DNA of 64,000 nucleotides, from assembly GCA_030847615.1 (NCBI GenBank), contig JAUMIR010000003.1:70566001-70630000 (forward strand). The letters are read 5' to 3'. The notes below the pieces were generated by a model. It made no database searches and was not told the origin of the DNA. It saw nothing but the letters and a program-made list of their open reading frames with translations. Each line of letters opens with the position of its first letter. The stretch's first letter is position 1. Positions 36,701-48,602 of the stretch are shown here, piece after piece. Both the position numbers and the translations under genes were made by a program. The DNA comes from Gambelia wislizenii (taxonomy: Eukaryota; Chordata; Lepidosauria; Squamata; Crotaphytidae).

Positions 36701-39700
36701 GGGGTGGTAGAAGCAGGAGCTCAGAAAGGAAGAATGGAAAAGAGAGTAGGCCAGATGAATGAGTGGAAGAGAAGGAGATTCTGAGGGCAAAGAGTGGAAT
36801 GCTGGGAAAGGAGTGATACATATGGACAGGAGCTGTAGAGATGAAGAAGGATAACAAGTCACATCTTGACTTAAAATACTATGCCAGCTCTTTAGCTACA
36901 GACCTCTGATCTATAAAGCTGTTACGGGCGTTTATCACTGCAAATGTTTACATGCGGGATGAGAATGTATGAAAGAGGGGGGAATCTCAGTCTTTGTATC
37001 AATCACAATTTTGATCTGGGTTTTAATCAATTAAGCAGTCAGTTGTGCCTATTACCATGTTAGAAATGCAACAACACTTTGCACTGAGGAATCAAGAATG
37101 CCTCAGAGAGGGCAGTAGCAATAAGGTGAGGTAGTCTGAGTGACCCAAAGTGTCCTCCCTTCTTATCTACCTATCCTGACCTCACTATGATGCAAACTGA
37201 TAATCATGGGGATGTTTTTTCCCACCTCTTCTTTTCCCACCAGTCCTCTCTCACCTCTTCCTTAGAATGAAGATAGAAAAGTTACTCAGGGTGCTAATCT
37301 AATCTATTTTAAAATGGAGTTCCTATAGTAAAGCCTTTAGTTTGTTTCTCCAAGCCATTGGTATTTATGCTCCTTAATCAGGATCTCTAAATGCTGCACA
37401 CACTCTCTACCATACAAGACACTCAGTACAGGTACCTGAGAATCAGGGTGGGATCTACTCCTAGCTAAGAGTGTGATATGTAAGCCAGAGAGTTCCTGTT
37501 AGCAGGATGGAGAGTCTAGCAGGATCTTAGGTGAAAGCATCATACAGGTAGACCAATGGTTAGGTTTTGAGGCAGAAGATATGGCCAGGGACAGCTTGGT
37601 GATAAGGAATCAAGTCTGATAGATGTGGGCACTGTCCAGCCAGTGCCTGTTGAGCACTTTCTCTCACTGGCCATTACTCCAGACTCTAGAAGAGGGTTAT
37701 ACAGCTGCTGAAGTTTAGGAGGCCACCTTGGCCCTGAGGGGCCTTTTGAGGGGCAGTCTACCCTGCTGCTCTCGTACTCCCAAAACAAAATTCCAAAACA
37801 AATCCACCAAAATCCAGCCATCTTCTCCACCAGAATGGGAACCTGAGCTGCAAGTTCACCATCTTTTGAGGGGTTTTTTTTTCAAAAGGAGGTGACCAGG
37901 TGTTTAATTTCCAGGTTACTGTATTTCCTGGGGGGGGGAGCCTCACTTGGGCCTAAAACAACCCTAGGAGGCATTGGAGGCATTTAAAAAATAAAAATAA
38001 AAATCCAGAGCTTCACATTTTTCCCCCCAAAAAAGTTTTTTCATATCCTGGGGTGGTGGTGGTACAAAAAGGTCTTGCAGGTCCACATTTAATATAGAGG
38101 CAGCACTTTCCCCACGCTTGCTCCAGAGTAAAGAGCTAACATTAGTAGCTCCTTTTGCTACCAGAAGTACAAATGTAAGTCATTCCAAGTCATTAATGTC
38201 TGGAAGAATTACACCAGTTACTTGTTAGAAGACAGATACAGATATGCCAGTTCATGGACTTAGCATTTCATATACAGTTGTCCCTTCATATTCACTGGGG
38301 TTTGGTTCCAGGACCCCCTGTGAATACCCAAATCCATGAATACTCAAGTCCCATTATATGCAATGGCATAGCAAAATGGTGTCCCTTGTTAAGATGGCAA
38401 AATCAAGGTCTGCTTTTTGGATTTTTATTTTTTTAAGAATATTTTCAAACCGTGAATACATAAATCCATGAATGCCAAATCCGTGAATGTGGAGGGACAA
38501 CTGTAGTGTGTTTGAATGTTCAAAACACTTCACATATACTATTTTGTATTTTACCACATCCCTGCAAGATAGCAGTATCTGCTTCTTGTAGATCGAGGCC
38601 AAGAGAGTGACTTGCCTAAGACCACCTTACCTTTGCCATGAATCTAATGGTTTCCTGGCAAAGGCAAGATTTAGATTGAGATCAGGAACTTCCAGAGTTG
38701 TAGCTCAGATTCTTCCGTCATTATAACTCTTTGTGCAGTTCAGTGTGCAAAACATTATAATATCTGAATTCACAAACAGCTGGGAAAGTGCCCTCAGATC
38801 ACTAATTTAAACATAGTTTTTCTAGGGGTAAATGTAGTAATGATGCTCAAACGCCCTCTGGGATTGTCATGGTAGAGCATGCTTTATTGGTACAATAGGC
38901 TGGTTTATATAGTCTAGTGATCATGTATACACTGTTAATCATTAGGTAAGGATTATGTTAGTACACAGGAGTACATACAGCCATACTAATTACCTGAATA
39001 TACAGGAAGGGTATACATACAGACATAATTATCACTTGTCTAGGTACACACAGGTATAATCATTTGGGTACACAGCTCTTGTCTTGGGGATTATTCTCAG
39101 TTGACCTAACACCTTCCTTGTTAATTAGGAGGGTGTCAGACTACGTGCAATCCCATGGGGGAGTGGGCATTCCCAAGCATCCCGAAAATGCATGTAGCCA
39201 CAGGTAAATGTATTAAATATAATGGAACTCACTCCTATGTAAGTGCATGTCGGGCAGCAGCTTCTGTACAAACACATTTGAAAAAGAAAAATTAGCTTTC
39301 ATGGGAAAGGATTTTGTTTAGACATTTCCATCTCTAGTTTTACTAAACCCTTGGAGCTTTTTCTTGCAGCTTATACCAATTATTTCAGATCCAGAGTACT
39401 TACTGGACCAACACATTCTGATCAGCATTAAGTCATCAGATAGTGATGAATCTTACGGTAAGCCTTTACCCCAAAGTCATGACTCAAGCTCTACTTACAT
39501 TTTTCTCATATTGTTTAGAGTGTGGGGGGAAATAACAGCAGACAATTACAGATTCCTGAGCACTGCACGGTTTTTGTCCTATTATTGATAAGTACATGCA
39601 AATAAAACATACCTTTGCATATTCCTGAGGCTATGATTCTTTGAACAAGGTGCATCCATCCCATCAGTTTATCAATTCCCCCATTCTCCCCAAAAGACCA

Positions 39701-40826
39701 GTGCTTAAAAGAAATATGTTGTGCAGAATTTCAAGCCTTCCTGCACTCTGAGGAAAAACAGCAAAGCAGCAGGAATGTTCCATTTTTCCTGCTGCCTTCC
39801 TGCATGATATTGCATCTTTCCAGCATTCTCTCATTCCACTTGCATGGGTGACCAAGGTAAAACTGTGTCTTTTTGCTAATGGGTTTTTCCAGTTAACAAA
39901 AAGACACAGTTTTACCTCAGTCTCCCATGCAGGAAGAACGAGAGAATGCCGGAAGGACACCAACATCATGTGGGAAGCAACAGGGAAAATGGGACATTTC
40001 TGCTGCTTCGCCACTTTTCCTCGGAGTGCGGGAAGGCTCTTAGTGTTTTTTTGATAGTGACCCATATAATTTCCACCATGGTATATGGGGCTGCAGCCTT
40101 ACAGTGCAGTCTTATGCCTGTTTACTTAGATGTAAGCCCCAGTAGGCTCAGTGGTGCTTACTCTCATTTACTTCACACAGAAGTGAAGACTTTTTCTTGT
40201 CTGGTCTGAATTGCTACCTTATTCATTTATTTAGTTGACTTCTATTCCAGCCTTCTTCCAAAATGGGACTCAAAGTGGTTATTTCTATTTTATCAAAATC
40301 AGTTCTTTCCTCATTCTCTAGGTGAAGGCTGCATTGCCCTTCGAAGTGGAGCTGCTGAATCCCAAGTGCCCATCCGAACTATACTCACACACCATGGGGA
40401 AAATACTGGTATCTTCCAAGGGGAATTTAAACTACAAACATCCCAAGGGAAACAGAGAGAAAAACTATACGGTAAGGCACTGACTCTACCAAAACTATAA
40501 ACTTGGCTGAGAAAGGTCTTAAGGGTGGTCCCAGATAGATAGCTATTACTGCCAAAAGCCATTGTGGAGCTATAACTTCTTTCCCTCCTGAATGGATTTT
40601 TTGTGTGGTAAGAAAAAAAGTGATTGCATACTAAATGCTTCCTTTGGGTGTATCATAATTGGATAGTTGATTTTTGTAGCAGCTACAGTGTGCCAGAGCT
40701 TATTAATGTAAGAAAGCACCTTCTCAGTGTGCTTGTGATTCTAGTTTGGAGAAGACTGAATTCATACCTATTCTAGATTCTCTGTGTAGTTCTCCTGGGC
40801 AAAGGACAATGACAATGAATGATGAA

Positions 40827-40872
<46 letters not shown>

Positions 40873-43800
40873 CAGGAAGGACAAAAATGTCCTTTTAGGT
40901 TATGATACACACAGATCCACGGAGAGGGTGGGGGTGGAGATGTTTTCAGATAATCTTCTTGCAGGGAGAATGTAATGTGTAAAGGAAGGAGCCTGAGTCG
41001 CTGTGAACATCCTGAAGAAAAATCCTGGTAACAGAGTATATAAGCATTTTATAGCTTCTAAAGTCAGCAAATATCCTCCCCACCCCCAACCGCATATGAG
41101 AGATGCACGGAGAATCCAGTGATAGGCTTCCTTTTCCTGCTTCCAAAAATTGAGCAGAGAGAGGGAGCCCTCTGCCTGGTTGTCAGTAATATAGACTTCA
41201 GTCCTACTACGTTTTGTCTTTCAATTTTAAAGCTGGAAAGGTCTAACTGCACCCTAACAGTTAGATCTGTTTTTTAAAAATGGGTAGAGGACTCTGCATT
41301 GTCAGCACAGCAAACAGCAGCTGCATTCCTCCTGAAGAGCTGGTTCCTCCTGAACAGTTCCCTGGCTGACTTCAGCCAGGTCTCCTACTCAGGTTCTGCC
41401 CTTCCCACCAAGGTTAATTGAGTCACACACCTGAGCTTCTTCAGCCACTCTATGTCTGAGGCCCATGAGGGATTCCTGGGATGAAAAATGAGTGACCCCA
41501 GAGTTCACAATGACTCTCATCCTTCTCTCTATGGTAGCAAAGGAGGGGCTGTAGTCTAGCCTAATCCTCCCTTGTACCTCCCTTCCCAGAATTTGGAAAG
41601 ACCGCCTTTTGGAAAGTGCAGCTCCAAGTGTGTTTGTGTTGGATTTCTAATCCAAAAAAGCACCCCTTCCTCTTCCTCTTTCTGCGGTATAGTTTAAGCA
41701 GACACAATGGTTGCTGTGGGCCTCGGGTTTCTTGCTTCCCTGATGACTTAAGATAATCAATGAGAATTAAAATCGGTAGCCTTGACACTGAGAACAGACA
41801 TTTGCTTTTAAGATATTTATAACCTGAAAATTATAAACCCATACTTTTACTCACTCTTATTTCTTTTGTGTCTGTTTCCTTCAGATTTTGTAAAGATTGA
41901 ACGGGATGAGACTGCTGGACAAAAAACAGCAAAGGGCTGTATAGACAGTGCCAAAGAGTGGGAGCAGATGAATAGGTAGGTTTCAGGAGGCTAATTGCAT
42001 GTGTGCAAAAACCATTGACATGATGATGGATGGCATGCCCTCAGGCAGATCTGAATTTACAAGCAGTAATGTGTACTGCAAAACAAGCAAGTTGATCTGG
42101 GAAGGTTGCTTCCCTACAACCCTTCCTAGCAAACCAAGAAAATATAATTCAAACATGTTAAGAACTTTCTCTGAGTAAAGGAATGGAACGTAAAGCAATA
42201 GCTGGTTGAAGAAAAAAAAAGCACCATGTTAATAATATATTTGAAAAAATGGGCACAGATTTTAACACTCACTAACCTGCCTTTTCCTAAAAGGGCTGCT
42301 TCGTCCAACAGGAGATCTACTCACTTGGTGGCCAAAGAAGCAGCAGCTGTTGCTCGCTTTCGAGGAACTCCAACAATGTCTCTAGATGAGCCATGCAAAG
42401 AAGATCTCTTGCGGTAACTCCATAGCTTCACATTAGGGAAAGTGTAACCTACACATTACATTGATCGTGGAGCTGTCTAAATGGTGAAAATTCTCCCCAC
42501 AGTATACGAGGAGAATCCTACCTGTCTTAATGGGATCCTGCATCGTTACATCATATTCGGAAGGAGGGGGCCAAAAACATCAAAAACTCTGAAGGAAAAG
42601 CCTTTGTGGCCCTTCCCGGAGTTTTTTAAAAAACAGCTAGGGGAATGCACATTTCTGCTTGTTGGGACAAGTGATTCATTTTGAATCACATTCCCATATG
42701 AGTGGAAGCGCAAAGCTGATTGCCCAGGCAAGCGGAGGGGCGGGGCTTGCTAACAAGCGCCCACAGCTGCCATGTTGGACTTTGCCTTAACAAACGAGCG
42801 CTCAGGTGATAAAACAGAGTGTTGTTGTTTTCTTTTTAGTAAAGGTGAAATATCACTCTATTGCACATAGGAAATATTTTTTTAAAAAAACAGTTCAGCT
42901 GCAGCAAATTCAGGTAAGTTAAAATGCGAGTAATTCACTCACAGCTGCCATTTTGACTGGCAGGCATGCAAAGCTTTTGGGGGCCAAAAAACCATTAAGA
43001 CAAATCACAGCTGCTACGATTTGCCATTACTGCAGAGCAATCTGTTTTTGTTTTATTTTTTGCCTCATATAGATGAGCCCTCTCACATCAAGGACACTCA
43101 CTCTTTTTTTTTCTCCTTTTTAAAATAATTTTTTAATGGCTGATGAAAGTGGGAGATTTCCAGGGGGACTCTAGCATGCTGGAAGCAAGGTCAATTCTTC
43201 CCTCTGCAGCTGCAACCCCAACTGAAAATCTCTCTCCCTGTGGTGCGATTAGTGACAGAAAAACAGCTCCCATTGGTGCACTTCCAAAGTAGTTTTCCTG
43301 TTCAGATTTATAGCAAACATCCTGAGAAAGGTTCTAGGTTTAATTGCTGTACTCTTCCCAGGAGGTAAAGGCAGAAAGCCGGTGGAAGTCTTTGTAGGTG
43401 GCAATAGAAGTCAGTAGGTGCTGATCTCCAGTAGCGAGCAAGTGGCAGTTTACTTATACTGGCTTGGGAAGCTGTGGAGCTCAGGCTGGGTGCCAAAGGA
43501 TCACGTCCAGCACTTCCCATGAGTTTGGGTTCTATATGCAACCCTTACATTTCTCTACCATCTTGGAAAATACAATCGTTTTGCACAATAAATGAAGTCT
43601 AATATGAAAAATGTTTAAAAGCTAGTTTATTGAAGCATCAAAGTTGTAAGGAATATTTCCTTTTGTAGAATGAACATATTTTTGTCACATAGCCTGGAAC
43701 TAGCAGTCCAAACAAGTACTTATTTCCATAACCTCAGAAGTGGCCCCGTTGTCTTAATCGGCTAGATTATATAGAATCTAGATTAACTCTTTTCTATAAC

Positions 43801-46800
43801 AATCTCATGTTTGTAACTTGCACCTCCTCCTCTTCTTCCTTTTAAAAACCTTCATAGTATCTAATACAATAAGACCCCAAATGATGCCTAGTCAACACAA
43901 CCCATATGAAAGGGTAATGATTGATCCCTTGTGGCCAAATCAGTAGCTAATAAACAGGACCAGGTGTATCACTTCTGTAACTGCATATTCTGTGACATTA
44001 TGTCTTTCCTCCATCACTCTTTTCAGCAGTACTGCAGTCACAGATAACAATCCCAGCTACTTACGGATGGCCACCCCCTCTCAGTTGTTCTCTGCAACAA
44101 GTCAGCTTAAACAGATCCCTTCACCAGACCAAGTACCTGCCTTCTGGAGTTATGATCCACAATCCAAAGACAGCCTTTCTCTGATGGGTCTAGAGTCTCC
44201 CACCACACCTTCCAATCTGTCTCCAGGGTCTCCAAAAGCATCCACTCAGCCTACAACCAACCGAAAGGATCAGCTGTGAGTTTTTTGGTTATGGATGCTT
44301 CCCTTGCCTCTTTAGTAGAATAATTCTCCAAAGTTTTGAGTGATTAGTAAATGCTGGGTAATAGGAGTTAGTGCAGTCACCTTTAAATTATAGCCAAAGT
44401 TGCTATTGGTGTCCCTTCAAATGTTATTTGACTGCAATTCCCATCAGCCCAATCAAGCAGAGCCAGTGGTAAGGGACTATGGGTGTTTGCAGTCAAATAA
44501 CATCTGGAAGAACAAGCTGTCCACGCGTGAACTACAGAAGCTAAAATTTGAAATGAGGTGCCATCAACACTGCCATCTTGCTTTCATTATATGACATAGA
44601 AATATACTGTTTCCTCAGCTAAGTAGTGTACATTTGATATGCGGTAGAATGAGGTGAGCTGCTGTGGCCATTCAGATGTTTTTGGCCTACATCTCCCATC
44701 AGCCTCAGTCAATATAGTCAATGGTTAGGACTGTAAGAGCTGCAGTGCAAAAATGTCTGGCCAGAGCTACCCACCCCTACATTAGAATATATTGCTTCCC
44801 TGCAGTAAGAGATAAGTTCGTATGTATGTATGTATGTATGTATTTATTTATTCGCTGTTAGTGTTTACAGGGTGGTTCATAGCCACATTGACCAGTTTAA
44901 TGGTTCTGGGAATTCCTATAATGACGGAATCATTCATTCATTCATTCATTTGATCTATGTAATTCATTTCTCTCATGGTTGGGATGTAGGGTAGGGTCCA
45001 AAATACTTAACTCAGATGTCACTACTAAGCTGACACTGCCATTAATATTTCCACTTGCCTTTTGGAATGCATATACAGTTGTCCCTCCACATTCGCAGCT
45101 TTCACACTTGCGGTTTTGATTATTCACGGATTAGCCCCGAGCACCTTCAGGAAGGCCGGGGAGAGGCGGGGCAACCTCCTACCTGTGCCTTCCCCGGGCT
45201 TCCAGAGGCGGCTCCAGGGCTTCAAAGCCACAGAGTCCACTCAGGAAGGTTGGGAGCGTGGGCAGCCTCCCTCCCTCCTGCTCGCTGCCTTCCCCAGCCT
45301 TCCTGAGGGGGGTCCGAGGCTTCTAAGCCCTGGAGTCCCCTCAAGAAGGCCGCAGACAGGCAGGGAAGCTTCCCTCCTGCCCGCCCGCCCACTGCCTTCC
45401 ACGGCCTTCCTAAGCAGGCTCCGGGGCATCAAAGCCCCAGAGTCCCCTCAGGAAGGCCACGGAGAGGCAAGGCGGCCTCCCGCCCGCCCACCCGCTGCCT
45501 TCCCCGGCCTTCCTAAGTGGGCTCCAGGGCTTCAAAGCCCTGGAGTCCCCTCAGGAAGGCCACGGAGAGGCAGGGCAGCCCCCCGCCCACCTGCCAGCTG
45601 CCCTCCCTGGCCTTCCTAAGCGGACTCTGGGAATTCTAAACCCCAGAGTCTGCTCAGGAAGGCCGGGCAGAGGCAGGGCAGCCTCCTGTCCACCCGCCCA
45701 CCCGCTGCCTTCCCCGGCCTTCCTAAGCGGGCTCCGGGACTTCAAAGCCCTGGGGTCCCCTCATGAAGGACGAGGAGAGGCAGGGCAGCCTCCCGCCCAC
45801 CCACCCGCTGCTTTCCCCAGCTTTCCTAAGTGGGCTCTGGGCCTTCCTAAGTGGGCTCTGCTTCAAAGCCCCAGAGTCCGCTCAGGAACGCTGCGGGAAG
45901 CAGGGCAGCTTCCCTTCCGCTCGCCCGCTGCCTTCCCTGGCCTTCCTAAGTGGGCTCTGGGGCTTCACAGCCCCGAGTCCCCTCAGGTAGGCCGCGGACA
46001 GGCAGGGCAGCTTCCCGCCCACCTTCCCGCTGCCTTCCCTAGCCTTCCTAAGAGGGCTCCCGGGCTTCAAAGCCCCGGAGTCCGCTCAGGCAGGCTCTGG
46101 AGAGGCAGGGCAGCTTCCCTCCCGCCCACCCACTGCCTTCCCCAGCCTTCCTAAGCAGGCTCCGGGGCTTCAAAGCCCCAGAGTCTGCTCAGGAAGGCCA
46201 CAGAGAAGCAGGCTAGCTTCCCTCCCACCCGCCCGCTGCCTTCCCCGGCCTTCCTAAGAGGGCTCTGGGGCTTCAAAGCCCCGGAGTCCACTTAGGAAGG
46301 CCTGGGAGAGGCAGGGCAGCTTCCCTCCCACCCGCCTGCTGCCTTCCCTGGCCTTCCTAAGCGGGCTCCCGGGCTTCTAAGCCCTGGAGTCCACTCAGGA
46401 AGGCCACAGAGAGGCAGGGCAGCTTCCCTCCCTCCCACCCGCTGCCTTCCCCAGTCTTCCTAAGGGGTCTCAGAGGCTTCAAAGCCTCAGAGTCCGTTCA
46501 GGAAGACCGGGGAGAGGCAGGGCAGCTTCCCGCATGCCCACACGCTGCCTTCCCTGGCCTTCCTAAACGGACTCTGGGGCTTCAAAGCCCCGGAGTCTGC
46601 TCAGGAAGGCCGGGGAGAATGAGGACAGCCTCCCGCCCACCCACCTGCTGCCTTCCCCAGCCTTCCTAAGCGGGCTCCAGGGCTTCTAAGGCCCCGAGTC
46701 CCATCAGGAAGGCCACGGAGAGGCCAGTCAGGCTGGCCAGACACCCTCCCGCTGCCTCCCTCCTGCTGGGGGGAGTCGCGGGAGCAGCATTTTTTATTTG

Positions 46801-48564
46801 CGGTTTTTCCACATTCGCAGGGGTCTCAAGACTCTAACCCCCACGAATGTGGAGGGACGACTGTATAGCACAATCTTTTATGTGGCTACTAAAAAGTAAG
46901 TTTCACTGCTAGGGAAGTATATATAGCAAGGTTGAGAACTTTGCAGGTCTTCAGATGTTATTCAATTACATTTCCCACCAGCTCTAGCCTGCATAGCAGG
47001 TGGTGGAGTACTGTGATTTGCAGTTCAACATAATCAGAAAGCCCACCTATTTCCTACTCCAATATATAGGATTGCAGTACAATGCAATATTTCTGTCACT
47101 CTGAAATATACAGTTAGTATACTGAATTTTAACAAATTATTTGCAACCCAGGTGAAGGCATTCTATTTACTGCAATGGTAATGGTATGGAGCTGATATAA
47201 CACCACTACTATTGTGTGAAATTTAATATCTCCATTTTCCCCTTCTTTGCCAATGAATATCTGGCAAGCCCAAGATATTTTGCTTCTGGAAGTGGAACAG
47301 CAAATGGCTTCACTATCTGTTCCAATTCAGGATGCATAGTACCTAAGGCCAAGCAAACAATTTTGGTACCTGAGGCAGAAAATCCAATTTACCTCTCCCC
47401 TTCTACAACAGTAATACATTAATTAACTAACAATTTGGTATACATTCATGATTGGTAAGCAAAGCCAGTTTGTTGAGGCAACCAATTCACTTTACCTAAT
47501 GGTTTACACTGAACTCAATTCCCCTTTGGCTGTTGTCCCCTGATTCACTCCAGATATGCTGAGGTGAGGAAAAGCATGATAGAACCCTTGTTACCCGAAG
47601 AAGCACACTCAAAACCAGAAATGATTGACAACCCACTATATGACTTCACAAAATCCAAGGACAAGTCTAAGAAGGAGCAGGAATTCTTCAGGGTGACACG
47701 AAAAGAACTCCCATCTCTTCCTGATCAGAGCTTCCCTTTCACCAAGTTACAAGAGGGCGATGCCAGCAAATCTTCTGTCAAGCAACAATCTTCTCTGCCT
47801 TTCCTAGCTTCCACACCTAGATTTCGGTCGTATACCTGTTCTGCCCAGTCTGAGGAAAAGACTGCACTGATTGAAAAGACTCAGAACAGGCAGAGGACCT
47901 GTGCCAGCTTAGACCCTGGGGTACCAACATTCAAGAAACCTGTCAAATTCTCAAGATCTGAAGTAGGGCAAAGCAAGCCTCCTCTTCCATCAAAAAGCCA
48001 GATTGTACTTGAGATGCAGAACACCATGGGCCGTGATTATCGAGAGAGTTCAGAACTTCCACACCACAGAAAGCATCAAAGTGAAGAGGGGACTGTCAGC
48101 AGGACAACTGTGCCGGTGGGTTTAAAATAGAAACATAAGAATCTGTCTTATTCCATTTAGTTTAGTATTGTCTATGCCCAGCAGTCTCTACCACCACCAC
48201 CACCATTGAGCCATGGCACAGCACTATATTTGCACACATTGGCTACAACTGGTTCTTTCCATCATGGAAATTCACTGCAGATTGACAGCCAATGCCTCAT
48301 GGATTGGAACCAATCCACAGACCTCCACTTTTGAGTAGCACTGGTTTATGCCAGCAATGTGACCAAAGTTTCCTTGGTTCCCTCTAGCACCTCCACCATC
48401 CTTAAGGGTTTTTTGGTGTTTTTTGAGGGGGGCTTTGCTAAAAATGCCCCCATGCCTCCTTGGAAGGATGGGGAACAATTTTGCCACCTTTCTTGGTCTT
48501 TCCCAGCTGTCTTAGGCCCAAGAAAAACCCTTTTCTAATCAGGAAATAAACCAGACTTGTCAGT

Positions 48565-48602
<38 letters not shown>

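Noticed and set aside
39664..40065. 133-codon minus-strand frame
   Set aside because: Lies in a foldback MITE; the matching frame on the + strand (39848-40054) shows it is a mirror of the palindrome.
45062..45619. 185-codon open frame rich in Pro, Arg and Leu
   Set aside because: Lies in the ~104-bp satellite inside a transposon; the open frame comes from GC-rich repeats.
2721..48115. INPPL1 (SHIP2) instead of INPP5D
   Set aside because: The C2-like exons and NPxY tail match SHIP1 and no SAM-domain exon follows.
48113..48130. Reading the INPP5D frame through to TAG as the natural C-terminus
   Set aside because: CCG|gtgggt is a good donor and the protein end already matches the mammalian length there; not excluded.
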